From Anaeromyxobacter diazotrophicus (GTDB lineage Bacteria; Myxococcota; Myxococcia; Myxococcales; Anaeromyxobacteraceae), in the NCBI RefSeq assembly GCF_013340205.1, contig NZ_BJTG01000002.1, positions 1 through 64,000 of the forward strand: 64,000 nucleotides of DNA. The letters are read 5' to 3'. Shown one piece after another: positions 43,164-56,898 of the stretch; position 1 is the stretch's first letter; every line of letters starts with the position of its first letter. The notes beneath the pieces are model-generated. The model did no database searches. It saw nothing but the letters and a program-made list of their open reading frames with translations, and had not been told where the DNA came from. A program made the translations under genes and the position numbers.

Positions 43164-43280
43164 CCGGGCGGTCCCTCGAACTCCTTTGACGGACGGCCCG
43201 GCCTGGAACAAGAAGACCGGGTCCGCAGTTTCGGGATGCTAGTGTCGGGTGGGGACCCTTCCGAAGGAGCGAAGCGCGCG

Positions 43281-45734
<2,454 letters not shown>

Positions 45735-45802
45735 GCGAGGTGGGCGCCGCGCCGTGGACTCGCGGTGCGGACCCTCTCCCCGCTGCCCTCGGCGAGGCCT
45801 CC

Positions 45803-46573
45803 TCAACCCTCCGCCGCCACCCGGGCATACACCCGCTCCGCTCCCCGGGCGCTCGGCAGCGGGCTGAGCCCGAGGCGAACCAGATCCCAGCCCGGCGTCC
45901 CGTCCTTCACCACCACCCACCGGCGCGCGACCTGACGGGCGCGGGCCAGCGTCTCCGGCGCGAGCGGGCGCGGATCGGCGAGCCGGCGCACGAGGTCGAA
46001 GCCGGAGGCCCCCGCCCGCCCGAAGCGGAACATCGGGTCGAAGGCCACCACGTCGACGCTCCGCTCGGGCAGCGAGGCGAGGAGCGCCGCCGCGTCGGCT
46101 CGGACGACCTCCACCCGCCGGGCCGCCTCGAGCTCGCAGCGCGCCAGCCCCTCGGCGGTGAGCGCCGCCAGCGCCGGGGACGCCTCCACCCCCAGCACCC
46201 GCCCGCCGGGCCCGGCTGCCGCCGCGGCCACGAGCGCGTCCATGCCCAGCCCGAGCGTCGCGTCGAGCACCGCATCGCCGGGGCGGAGCTGGGCGGCCTC
46301 GAGGAAGCCGTCCCGCGTCGAGCGCTCGCCCTGGAGCAGGCGCTTCACCCGCAGCGCGGCCATGCCCGCGCGCCAGGGGTGCTCGGCGCCGTCGAGGTAG
46401 AGCGCGGCGCGGCTGCGCGACACGACGAGCAGGGCGTCGGCGCCGCTCGCGGCCGCCACCTCCGCCAGCGGCCGGCCCGTGCGCGCGGCGAAGGGGAGGC
46501 CGTGACGCGCCGCGGCGGCGCGGGCGGCGGCGTCGCCGGCGGCATCGAGGGGGGAGGTGACGGCGAGCTGCAC
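45803..46573 (-). CDS. Class I SAM methyltransferase, RsmJ-like
   Basis: The 256-residue protein has a SAM loop VLDATLGLGMDALVAAAA, a VLGVEASPALAALTAEGLA block and the motif DVVAFDPMFRFG, where DPMF/DPPF resembles the DPPY of base methyltransferases. RsmJ (16S rRNA G1516 N2-methyltransferase) has the DATxGLGxD and DPM pattern. N-terminal residues (VTSPLDAAGDAAARAAAARHGLPF) are not in canonical RsmJ, so this may be a related family with another RNA target. The GTG at 46573 is the first start after a divergent AT-rich control region. Confidence 0.72.
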   Translation of the reverse strand: MQLAVTSPLDAAGDAAARAAAARHGLPFAARTGRPLAEVAAASGADALLVVSRSRAALYLDGAEHPWRAGMAALRVKRLLQGERSTRDGFLEAAQLRPGDAVLDATLGLGMDALVAAAAAGPGGRVLGVEASPALAALTAEGLARCELEAARRVEVVRADAAALLASLPERSVDVVAFDPMFRFGRAGASGFDLVRRLADPRPLAPETLARARQVARRWVVVKDGTPGWDLVRLGLSPLPSARGAERVYARVAAEG

Positions 46574-46634
46574 GGGAGATCGGCCGGAGGCTCGGGGTTG
46601 CGCCGCGGCGGGCGGCTCGGTTAGACTACGAAAA

Positions 46635-46644
46635 GTTATATAAC
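46635..46644. promoter_or_regulatory. AT-rich palindrome, likely promoter and operator before the RHH-nadA genes
   Basis: GTTATATAAC is a perfect 10-base palindrome in a very AT-rich 25-base stretch. It contains TATAAC (46639-46644), which matches five of six -10 positions, and ends four bases before the ATG. Its symmetry suits a dimeric ribbon-helix-helix protein. No clear -35 is found on the plus strand. Confidence 0.6.
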
Positions 46645-46648
46645 AGTT

Positions 46649-46858
46649 ATGAAAAAGAGCAACGGCCGCGCGGCCAAGGTCCGCAGCTTCTCCGCTACCG
46701 ACGAGGACGTCGCCATGCTGGAGGCGGTGGCCGCCTACCACGGCCACACCAAGAGCGGCGCCATCGTCGGCCTGGTCCGGCGCGAGTTCTGGCGCCTCTT
46801 CCCCGCCGGGACGGGCGCCATCCGGCCCGCGCACGGCGCGAGGGTGAAGACCTCATGA
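46649..46858 (+). CDS. Small ribbon-helix-helix-like protein, nadA operon leader gene
   Basis: The 69-residue protein has a strand-like VRSFSATDED, a helix DVAMLEAVAAYHGHT and a second helix KSGAIVGLVRREFWRLF, which is the size and order of Arc/MetJ-type DNA-binding proteins. The N-terminus is basic. The ATG is four bases after the -10 candidate and has no ribosome site, so the mRNA may be leaderless. The stop overlaps the nadA ATG by four bases. A role as regulator of nadA, perhaps acting on the palindrome just upstream, is an inference. No toxin-like partner is present, since the next gene is nadA. Confidence 0.7.
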   Translation: MKKSNGRAAKVRSFSATDEDVAMLEAVAAYHGHTKSGAIVGLVRREFWRLFPAGTGAIRPAHGARVKTS

Positions 46859-47859
46859 GCCTGCCCGTCCTTCCCATGCACGACCCGGTGGCGAGCCCCG
46901 TCGCCGGCAGCGATCTCTCCCCCGCCTCGGCGCGCGAGCTCCACGAGGAGATCCGGGCCCTGGCGCGCGCGCGCGACGCCGTCATCCTGGCCCACAACTA
47001 CCAGGTGCCCGAGGTCCAGGCCGTGGCGGACTTCGTGGGGGACTCGCTGCAGCTGGCGGTCGAGGCGCAGAAGGCGGCGCAGTCCACCATCGTGTTCTGC
47101 GGCGTCCACTTCATGGCCGAGTCGGCCAAGGTGCTGAACCCGAAGAAGCGCGTGCTCCTCCCGAACCTCTCCGCCGGCTGCTCGCTGGCCGACTCCATCA
47201 CCGCCGAGACGCTGGAGGACTGGAAGGCGCGCTACCCCGGTCACGCGGTGGTCACCTACGTGAACTCGACGGCGGAGGTGAAGGCGCTCTCGGACATCTG
47301 CTGCACGAGCGCCAACGCCGCCAGCGTGGTGCGCTCGCTGCCGCAGCGGAAGATCCTGTTCACCCCCGACAAGAACCTCGGGCGCTGGGTGGCGGCGCAG
47401 GTCCCGGAGAAGGAGGTCGTGGTCTACGACGGGTGCTGCCCGGTGCACGACGTCCTGCGGGCCTCCTCGGTGGGCAAGGCGCGCGCTGGCCACCCGGACG
47501 CGGTCGTCATCGCGCACCCCGAGTGCCGGCAGGACGTGGTCGAGCTGGCGGACGAGGTCTGCTCCACCACCGCCATGCTCGCGGCGGTGGCGCGCCACCC
47601 GGCCGCCAAGACCTTCATCGTGGCGACCGAGCACGGCATCGTGCACCAGCTCCGCCAGCGCTGGCCGGACAAGGAGTTCGTGGTCGCCGACGGCTGCCTC
47701 GGCTGCCGCATGCACTGCCCGTACATGAAGATGATCGACCTCGTCATGGTCCGCGACGCGCTCGTGCGCGGCCGGCACGAGGTGGACGTGCCGCCGGACG
47801 TGGCCGCGGGGGCGCGCCGCGCCCTGGAGCGCATGATCGCGGTGCCCCGGGACGCCTGA
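46855..47859 (+). CDS. nadA: Quinolinate synthase
   Basis: The 334-residue enzyme condenses iminoaspartate with dihydroxyacetone phosphate to quinolinate, the first NAD ring step. Motifs include ILAHNYQVPEVQAVADFVGDSLQLA, FCGVHFMAESAKVL, and [4Fe-4S] cysteines in SAGCSLAD, HPECRQDV and GCLGCRMHCPYMKM. NadB, which makes iminoaspartate, is not in the window. The ATG overlaps the RHH stop (ATGA). An ATG 21 bases later is a second option. The oxygen-sensitive cluster fits an anaerobe-capable host. Confidence 0.96.
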   Translation: MSLPVLPMHDPVASPVAGSDLSPASARELHEEIRALARARDAVILAHNYQVPEVQAVADFVGDSLQLAVEAQKAAQSTIVFCGVHFMAESAKVLNPKKRVLLPNLSAGCSLADSITAETLEDWKARYPGHAVVTYVNSTAEVKALSDICCTSANAASVVRSLPQRKILFTPDKNLGRWVAAQVPEKEVVVYDGCCPVHDVLRASSVGKARAGHPDAVVIAHPECRQDVVELADEVCSTTAMLAAVARHPAAKTFIVATEHGIVHQLRQRWPDKEFVVADGCLGCRMHCPYMKMIDLVMVRDALVRGRHEVDVPPDVAAGARRALERMIAVPRDA

Positions 47860-47941
47860 TCGGGTGCGACGTGGCGCCCCGGTGTGCCGGAAAGGGGCAG
47901 GGTGACCCCCTTCTGATACACTCGCCCCAAGAGAGGGGCGC

Positions 47942-50356
<2,415 letters not shown>

Positions 50357-50369
50357 AGGCGGGGAGGGA

Positions 50370-50392
50370 GCGGCGCCCGACGCGGGCGCCGC
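50370..50392. terminator. Hairpin between convergent kinase and S46 peptidase genes
   Basis: GCGGCGCCC (50370-50378) pairs with GGGCGCCGC (50384-50392) around a GACGC loop. It lies between two converging stops. There is no T-tract on either side, so it is a structural candidate only. Confidence 0.5.
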
Positions 50393-50408
50393 CCGGCCGC
50401 GACCCTCC

Positions 50409-52478
50409 TCAGCGCGCGGCCGACGACCGCAGCTCCTGCACCAGCCGGTCGGCGCGGTAGACCTTCGCGAGCGCCTCCAGGATGGCGGCGCCGTGCACCG
50501 CCACCGCCCGGTTCTGCGCGGGGTCGAAGCCGTAGTCCCCGCCGAGCGACTGGATGTTGCCGTCGAAGACGAGCCCCACCACGCGCGCGTCGCGGTCGAC
50601 CACCGGCGAGCCGGAGTTGCCCCCGATGATGTCGTTGGTGGTCGCCATGTCGAACGGGGTGGCGAGGTCGAGCCGGGCCCGGGCGTCGAGCCAGCTCTGC
50701 GGCAGCGCGTACGGCTCGCGGCCGGTCGCCCGCTCGAAGGCGCCGCCGAGCGTGGTGAGCGGCCGCACCTCCCGGCCGTTCTCCTGGTACCCCTTGACGG
50801 TGCCGTAGGAGAGCCGCGGCGTGAAGGTCGCGTCGGGGTAGGTGTTCGTCCCCTCCGTCTCGAAGCGCGCCTTCGCGATGAGCTCCGCGTTCCGCTTCGT
50901 CACCGCCTCCACGCCGTCCTCGTACCGCTTGCGCACGGCGCGGGCGTCGGGGTCGACGCGCAGCGCCAGCGCGATCATCGCGTCGTCCTCGGCCGCCTTC
51001 GCGACGGCGGCCTGGCCGCCCTCCCACAGCTTGCGCCGGTAGCCGACGTCGGCGAGCTTCGTCCCGTTCACCAGCCGCTCGGCCAGCTCCTCCGGCGAGG
51101 CCTGGCCCAGCACCTTCTTCACCGCCGGGTCGTCGGCGCCGAGCGCCTCGCGCAGCTTCTCGAGGGAGAAGGCGAGCTGGAACTTCTCGAACTCGGGGTA
51201 GATGGGGGCCGGGCTGAACAGCGCCTGGGTGACGGCCGGCAGCGCCGAGTCGCGGAACTCGCGCAGCCGCTGCCCGTTGGGCTTGGGCCGCTCCTCGGCG
51301 CCGCGCACGAGCTGCCGGGCGAGGCGGAACAGGTCGCCCGAGAAGGCCAGCCCGCGCTCGAGCTGGTTGAGCGGGCGGCGGAGCTGCTTCAGGTCGGCCT
51401 GGGCGCGAGCGATGGCGTCGAAGGCGGGGAGGTACCGCTGCGCGCGCGCGGGGTCCTTCGCCAGGTCGGCGCGGAGCTTCCCCTCGGCCGCCACCTTCGA
51501 GGCGAAGAAGGTCTTGTCCTGGAGCGCCTCCAGCCGCCCGCGCAGCGCCTTGTAGCTGTTCTCCACGTAGAAGAGGTCGGCGTTCGAGTGGCGGGCCTGC
51601 TCGGCGCCGCGGTGGCGGTACTCGGCGAGCCGGCCGCGCAGCTCGGCCAGGCGCAGGAGCGCGTCCGGCAGGCCGACGTCGCGGGCGTACTCGAGCTGGG
51701 CCACCGTGAGCTGGCGGGAGGTGCCGCCGGGGTTGCCCGAGACGAAGGTGAGGTCGCCCTCCTTCGCGCCGCGCTCCGACCAGCGGAAGAAGTGCTCCAT
51801 CCTGGCCGGCTGGCCGTCCTCGTAGACGCGCAGGAAGGCGACGTCGAGGTCGTAGCGGGGGAACATGAAGTTGTCGGGATCGCCGCCGAAGAACGCGATG
51901 GCGAACTCGGGCGCGAACGCGAGCCGCACGTCCTGGTACCGCTTGTACTTGTAGAGGTCGTACACGCCGCCCTGGTAGAGCGTGACCACCTCGCACCGCA
52001 GCCGGTCCGAGGTCTGGCACTCCTTCTCCACCCGCGCCATCTCCGCCCGCTGCGCCTCGCCGTACGCGGCCCCCTCCTTGCCGGCGGTGGCGGCGTTCAG
52101 CCGGGCGGTGACGTCGGTGATCTCCACGAGCTGGTTCACCTCCAGCGCCGGGCACTTCGGCTCCTCGGCCTGCGTGCGCGCGTAGAACCCGCTCTTCACG
52201 TAGTCGCGCTGGCCGGTGGAGAGCTGCTCGATGCAGACGTGCGCGCAGTGGTGGTTCGTCAGCACGAGCCCCTGGCTCGACACGAAGCTCGCCGAGCAGC
52301 CCTGGGCCAGCCGCGCCGAGGCGAGCCGGACCTGGTCGAGCCACGCCGGGGTGGGGCGGAACCCGTACTGCTGCTCCACCTTCTGGGAGGGAAAGTTGTT
52401 GAAGGTCCACATCCCCTCGTCGGCGCGGGCGGCGCCGAGGCCGGCGGCGAGGGAGAGGGCGGCGGCGAGCATCTTCAT
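50409..52478 (-). CDS. S46-family dipeptidyl peptidase, exported
   Basis: The 689-residue protein has a signal peptide (MLAAALSLAAGLGAARA) and the chymotrypsin-like S46 fold interrupted by a large helical domain. The catalytic His is in LVLTNHHCAH, the Ser in DIIGGNSGSPVVD, and the beginning DEGMWTFNNFP is the S46 N-terminal signature that binds the substrate amino group. DPP7/DPP11 remove dipeptides from extracellular peptides. Specificity (hydrophobic versus acidic) cannot be judged without the residue after the GGNSGS block being aligned. The ATG at 52478 is preferred over an upstream ATG. A predatory or peptide-scavenging role is plausible. Confidence 0.92.
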   Translation of the reverse strand: MKMLAAALSLAAGLGAARADEGMWTFNNFPSQKVEQQYGFRPTPAWLDQVRLASARLAQGCSASFVSSQGLVLTNHHCAHVCIEQLSTGQRDYVKSGFYARTQAEEPKCPALEVNQLVEITDVTARLNAATAGKEGAAYGEAQRAEMARVEKECQTSDRLRCEVVTLYQGGVYDLYKYKRYQDVRLAFAPEFAIAFFGGDPDNFMFPRYDLDVAFLRVYEDGQPARMEHFFRWSERGAKEGDLTFVSGNPGGTSRQLTVAQLEYARDVGLPDALLRLAELRGRLAEYRHRGAEQARHSNADLFYVENSYKALRGRLEALQDKTFFASKVAAEGKLRADLAKDPARAQRYLPAFDAIARAQADLKQLRRPLNQLERGLAFSGDLFRLARQLVRGAEERPKPNGQRLREFRDSALPAVTQALFSPAPIYPEFEKFQLAFSLEKLREALGADDPAVKKVLGQASPEELAERLVNGTKLADVGYRRKLWEGGQAAVAKAAEDDAMIALALRVDPDARAVRKRYEDGVEAVTKRNAELIAKARFETEGTNTYPDATFTPRLSYGTVKGYQENGREVRPLTTLGGAFERATGREPYALPQSWLDARARLDLATPFDMATTNDIIGGNSGSPVVDRDARVVGLVFDGNIQSLGGDYGFDPAQNRAVAVHGAAILEALAKVYRADRLVQELRSSAAR

Positions 52479-52596
52479 GGGCGAGCGGCTCCAGGGCGCG
52501 GGAGAGAGGACGAGAGCGCGCATGAGAGCGCGCGGGCGGGGGGTGGTCAAGCGCCTCGCGACGCCCTGCGGCAGCGAGGCGCGAGGGTCTGGCGGT

Positions 52597-52625
52597 TTGA
52601 CCGGTCCGGAGGCGCGCGCTATGAC
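52597..52625 (+). promoter_or_regulatory. Sigma-70 promoter for the MXAN_5187-type gene, near-leaderless
   Basis: TTGACC (52597-52602), a 17-base spacer and TATGAC (52620-52625) match consensus well. The ATG is at 52635, nine bases after the -10, so the transcript would begin within a few bases of the start codon. Confidence 0.75.
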
Positions 52626-52634
52626 CGCCGGGCG

Positions 52635-54020
52635 ATGAATCGACTCAAGGTCCTCGTCTACGTCGCGCTCGTCATCGCCGCGGGCGCCGCCGGCGTCCAC
52701 CTCTTCTCGCAGTGGGCGGCCGAACGCACGCTGCGCCAGCTCGATCGCGACCTCGCGGCCGCGGCCGGCTCGCTCCAGGGGCGCGCGCCGTCGCTGGGCC
52801 CCGACGGGCTCGCCGGCGCCGAGACCCTGCGCGGGCTCCGGCGCGAGCTGGGGGCCGACGTCACCTCCATCTCGGACGGGCGGGTGGTGCAGAGCACCCT
52901 CCCGCCCCAGGAGGCGGCGATGGTGGCGAGCGCCGGGCGCGACGCAGGGGGCCGGCCGGCCTCGGCGGGGACGCTCGCGCCGCAGCGGCCGATCTTCGAC
53001 CTGCCGTTCCCGGTGCCCCCGCTGCCGCTCCTCCTGGTGCAGGCGCCCGCGCACCGCGTGCTCACCGTCCCGTCGCCCGCCGGCGCCGGTCTCGTGGCGC
53101 TCTCGGTCTCGACCGCCGCCGCGCTCGGGCCGGTGCTGAGCGGCCAGTGGCTCGGGCTCGCCACCCTGCTCCTCCTCTCCCTGGCCGGCCTCGTCCTCGT
53201 CCTCGCCGTGACCGACGAGCAGCGGACGGTGCTGCCGCGCGAGCTGGTGGCCGCCGCCGACCGGGTGGCGCGGGGCGACTTCAGCGCGCGCGCGCCGATC
53301 ATGGCCGGGCGCCTCGGCACGGTCGCGGCAGCGCTCAACCGCGCCGCCGAGGCGGCGACGGCCGCGGCGGCGCCGCACCCGCCCGCCGCCACCGGCGCCG
53401 CGCCGCTCTCGCCCGACCAGCTCGCCGAGCTGCCGGCGCCTCGCCCCCGGCGCGCCCCCGCCCCGCCGCCCCCCACCGCGCCCGAGCCGGAGCCGCTGGC
53501 CGCGCTCGACGAGCCCGCCCCGGAGGCCCCGGCCGCCGCCGGGGGCTGGCCCGCGCGCGCCGCCGAGCCCGCGCCGGCCGAGCTGTCGGAGCTCTCGGCG
53601 CCGGAGCCGGCGCCGCTGGCCGCCCCGGACCCGCCTCGCGAGGAGGAGGACGCGACCGCGCGCGACTTCTTCGCCGCGCCGGCCGGGGCGTCATCGCTCT
53701 TCGACGCCGCGCCGCCCGAGGCGCCGGCCCCGGTCGCTCCCGCGCCGGCCGCCCCGGCGCCGGTCGAGCCCCCCGCCCGCACGCAGGCGTGGGTCGCCGG
53801 CGACGAGGACGAGGAGCACTGGAAGGCCACCTACCAGGACTTCCAGCGCGTCCGGGCGGAGTGCGGCGAGGCGCGCGACGGCGTCGGGTACGAGCGGTTC
53901 CGGGAGAAGCTGCAGAAGAACCGCGACCAGCTCGTCGAGCGCTACGGCTGCCGCACCGTGCGGTTCCAGGTCTACGTGAAGGAAGGCAAGGCCGCGCTCA
54001 AGGCGTCGCCGGTGCGGTAG
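52635..54020 (+). CDS. MXAN_5187-type membrane protein with HAMP-like region
   Basis: The 461-residue protein has an N-terminal membrane helix (VLVYVALVIAAGAAGVHLF), a small sensor-like domain (DLAAAAGSLQGRAP to VALSVS), a second span (WLGLATLLLLSLAGLVLVLAV, about residues 172-192), a HAMP-like stretch (LPRELVAAADRVARGDFSARAP), a Pro/Ala/Glu-rich linker of over 130 residues and a C-terminal domain of about 75 residues. That domain (WKATYQDFQRVRAECGE to VYVKEGKAALKASPVR) matches the MXAN_5187 C-terminal family known from myxobacteria; this is recall of the family, not a search. No kinase domain is present. The function is unknown. Confidence 0.7.
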   Translation: MNRLKVLVYVALVIAAGAAGVHLFSQWAAERTLRQLDRDLAAAAGSLQGRAPSLGPDGLAGAETLRGLRRELGADVTSISDGRVVQSTLPPQEAAMVASAGRDAGGRPASAGTLAPQRPIFDLPFPVPPLPLLLVQAPAHRVLTVPSPAGAGLVALSVSTAAALGPVLSGQWLGLATLLLLSLAGLVLVLAVTDEQRTVLPRELVAAADRVARGDFSARAPIMAGRLGTVAAALNRAAEAATAAAAPHPPAATGAAPLSPDQLAELPAPRPRRAPAPPPPTAPEPEPLAALDEPAPEAPAAAGGWPARAAEPAPAELSELSAPEPAPLAAPDPPREEEDATARDFFAAPAGASSLFDAAPPEAPAPVAPAPAAPAPVEPPARTQAWVAGDEDEEHWKATYQDFQRVRAECGEARDGVGYERFREKLQKNRDQLVERYGCRTVRFQVYVKEGKAALKASPVR

Positions 54021-54042
54021 GGCGCGAGGCCGCGCTCGACCG

Positions 54043-56718
54043 TCAGTGATCGTCCATGAAGAAGTTCTGCGGCGCCGAGCCCGGCGGCGGCTCGGCCGCG
54101 CTGTGCTGCGGCGCGGTGCCGCTCACGAAGGGCACCAGCACGGCGTCGGCCGCGGCGGGGTCGGCGAGCAGACCCGTCTTCGGGTCGACGCGCGCCAGCT
54201 CCACGCCCGCCGGCGCCTGGAAGTCCGCCGGCGGCCGGCGCGACAGCGCCTCGCGCATGAAGCTCACCCACGCCGGCAGGGCGGCGCCCGCGCCCGTCTC
54301 GTGGGCCCCGAGCGGCTCGTGCGAGTCGAAGCCCACCCAGACGCCCGCCGCGAGCTCGGGAGAGAAGCCCACGAACCACGCGTCGCGGTGGTCCTGCGCG
54401 GTGCCGGTCTTCCCCGCCAGCGGGCGGCCCAGCGCCCGCGCGGCCTGGCCGGTGCCGTAGTCGATCACGTCGCGCATCATCGAGGCGAGCACGAAGGCGA
54501 CCTCCGGCTCGAGCCCGGTCTCCGGGAGCGCCCGCGCCGGGGCCGGGGCCGCCGGGGAGACGGCCGCGGGGGCGCCGTTCGGATCCGCGCTCGGGATGGG
54601 CGCCGCCGGGGCGGTCCCGGTCGCCGCCGCCTGGACGACGGCCGGCGCCGGAGCGTAGGCCTCCGGCGCGGCCAGCGGGCGGTGCTCCTCGAGCACCTGC
54701 CCCTTGCGATCGCGCACGCGCAGCACGAGCACCGGCCGGGCGGCGAACCCCCGCGCGGCGATGGTGGCGTACGCGTTCACGAGCTCGAGCGGGGTGACCT
54801 CGCCCACGCCCAGCGCGAGCGAGAGGGTGCGCGGCAGCTCCTGCTCCACCCCGCTGCGGTGCGCGAACTGGATGACGGCGTCGACCCCCAGCGCGTCGAC
54901 CAGCTTGGCGGAGACGGTGTTCTTCGAGTGCGCCAGCGCCTGCTTGAGGAGCAGCGGCCCGTCGTAGGCGTCGCGCTCGAAGTTCTGCGGCTTCCACTCC
55001 TTGCCGGTCCACGGGTCGCGGTAGAGGTCGGGCGTGTCGTAGACCAGCGTCGCCGGGGTGTAGCGGCGCGACTCGACCGCGGCGCCCCACACGAACGGCT
55101 TGAAGGCCGAGCCCGGCTGGCGCTTCGCCTGCAGCGCGCGGTTGAACTGCGAGAGCGCGTAGTCGTAGCCGCCCACCAGCGCGCGGATGCCGCGGCTCGG
55201 CACGTCCACCGCGACCAGCGCGCCCTGCACCTTGGGGACCTGCTCCAGCGCGAGCGGGATGGGCTTGCCGGCGCGGGCCAGCTCGGCCGGGCTCACCTTC
55301 CCGCCCAGCGCGCGCACCAGCACGACGTCGCCCGGCTTCACGACGTCCTTCATGCGGCGCGGGGAGGCGGTGGCGGAGGCCGGGTTGTACTTGCGCGCCC
55401 ACCCGACGTCGGCGAGCGTCAGCGTGCCGCGGGCGTCGCCGAGGTCCACCTGCGCCGAGCGGTCGGTCACCTGCGTGACGAGCCCGTCGTAGAGGTGCTC
55501 GGGCAGGAGCGGCTTCACGCGCATCATGCGGCGCACGTCGCCGTGGTTCTCGGCGCCGGGCTCGACGTCGTCGGGGGAGACGCGGCCCAGGTCCCAGACC
55601 AGCACCTCGCCCGCGCGCGGCTGCGCCGCCTTGAGCCGCTCCCGCCAGAGCGGCATGGCGCCCGTCACCTGGCCCGGCTCGAGGTGGGCCACCGCCCCGC
55701 GCCAGCCCTGGCGCTTGTCCACCGCGCGGAGCTGCGCCTCCATCGCCTCCTCGGCCGCCCGCTGCTGCTGCGGGTCCATCGCCACGTCCACCACCAGCCC
55801 GTCGGTCTCGACGCGATCCGCCCCGTACGCCTCGTCCAGGTAGCGCCGGACCGCGTCCGCGTACCAGGCGCCCGGCGGGTCCTCGTCGCGCCGGGCGACG
55901 GCGATGGGCCTCGCCATCTCCGCCTCGGCCACCTGGCGCGAGATGAAGCCCTCCTCCGCCATGCGGCGCAGCACGTACTTCTGGCGCTCCTTGGCCGCCT
56001 GCGGGTGCTTCACCGGCGAGAGCCGCTCGGGGGACTGCACCACGCCCGCGATCATGGCCGCCTCACCCACCGTGAGCTGGCGCACGCCCTTGCCGAAGTA
56101 GAAGCGGGAGGCCTCCTCGACGCCGTAGCGCCGGTGCCCGAAGTAGATCTGGTTGAGGTACAGGAAGAGGATCTCGTCCTTGGAGAGGTTCCGCTCCAGC
56201 CGCGGGGCGAGCACGAGCTCCTTGAGCTTGCGCTTCGGGCGCCACTCGCTCTGGAGCAGGAACGTCTTCACCACCTGCTGCGTGATGGTCGAGCCGCCGC
56301 AGCCGAAGTGCCCGCGGAACACCCCCTTCACCGCGCAGCGGGCGATGGCGAGGTAGTTGACGCCGCCGTGCTCGTAGAACTTGGCGTCCTCCGAGGCGAG
56401 CACCGCCTTCTTGACCACGTCCGGGATCTGCTCGAACGGCACCACCGTCCGCCGCTCGCGCGCGAACTCGAAGACCTCGCTGCCGTCCACCCCGTAGACG
56501 CGGGTGGCGAGCAGCGGCTGGTAGTCCTTGAGCGTGTCGAAGGCCGGGAGCCCGTGGGTGGCCCCCCACAGGAACCCCCCGCCGCCCAGGCCGAGCAGGG
56601 CGATCGCGAGGGCGGCGAGCGGTCGCCGGTGGCGGCCGAGCGCGCCGCGGACGCGCGCGAGGGGAGAGGGGAGGGCGAGCGGGGTCACGGCCGAGACGTG
56701 CTGGACAGGCGTTTCCAA
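54043..56718 (-). CDS. Bifunctional penicillin-binding protein 1A
   Basis: The 891-residue murein synthase has an N-terminal membrane anchor, a GT51 glycosyltransferase domain with the catalytic Glu E110 in ASEDAKFYEHGG and the motif GGSTITQQVVKTFLL, and a transpeptidase with nucleophile S537 in QPGSAFKPF, SKN motif in AHSKNTVS and KTG K770. It polymerises glycan strands and cross-links peptides. A Pro/Ala-rich insert lies between the SKN and KTG boxes. The TTG start at 56718 has no ribosome site; later GTG codons are possible. The gene converges with the MXAN_5187-type gene, 22 bases apart. Confidence 0.94.
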   Translation of the reverse strand: METPVQHVSAVTPLALPSPLARVRGALGRHRRPLAALAIALLGLGGGGFLWGATHGLPAFDTLKDYQPLLATRVYGVDGSEVFEFARERRTVVPFEQIPDVVKKAVLASEDAKFYEHGGVNYLAIARCAVKGVFRGHFGCGGSTITQQVVKTFLLQSEWRPKRKLKELVLAPRLERNLSKDEILFLYLNQIYFGHRRYGVEEASRFYFGKGVRQLTVGEAAMIAGVVQSPERLSPVKHPQAAKERQKYVLRRMAEEGFISRQVAEAEMARPIAVARRDEDPPGAWYADAVRRYLDEAYGADRVETDGLVVDVAMDPQQQRAAEEAMEAQLRAVDKRQGWRGAVAHLEPGQVTGAMPLWRERLKAAQPRAGEVLVWDLGRVSPDDVEPGAENHGDVRRMMRVKPLLPEHLYDGLVTQVTDRSAQVDLGDARGTLTLADVGWARKYNPASATASPRRMKDVVKPGDVVLVRALGGKVSPAELARAGKPIPLALEQVPKVQGALVAVDVPSRGIRALVGGYDYALSQFNRALQAKRQPGSAFKPFVWGAAVESRRYTPATLVYDTPDLYRDPWTGKEWKPQNFERDAYDGPLLLKQALAHSKNTVSAKLVDALGVDAVIQFAHRSGVEQELPRTLSLALGVGEVTPLELVNAYATIAARGFAARPVLVLRVRDRKGQVLEEHRPLAAPEAYAPAPAVVQAAATGTAPAAPIPSADPNGAPAAVSPAAPAPARALPETGLEPEVAFVLASMMRDVIDYGTGQAARALGRPLAGKTGTAQDHRDAWFVGFSPELAAGVWVGFDSHEPLGAHETGAGAALPAWVSFMREALSRRPPADFQAPAGVELARVDPKTGLLADPAAADAVLVPFVSGTAPQHSAAEPPPGSAPQNFFMDDH

Positions 56719-56898
56719 GGCGCACCGAACCTATACGACAAACGGGCGGGCAGGGAATTCCGCCCGGTGCCCGGCCGGGCAGGCGCGGGCGGCGGCGCCC
56801 GGCCGGGGTGGGCCGCCGCGAGGTTTTCCTTTGACACGCGCGGCGAACGGAGGGAGATCACCCCCCATTCCCAAGGACACGCCGTCGAAGGAGAAGAA

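Noticed and set aside
46649-46858. Antitoxin of a toxin-antitoxin pair
   Set aside because: The RHH-like gene overlaps nadA, not a toxin gene, and no small toxin frame is next to it.
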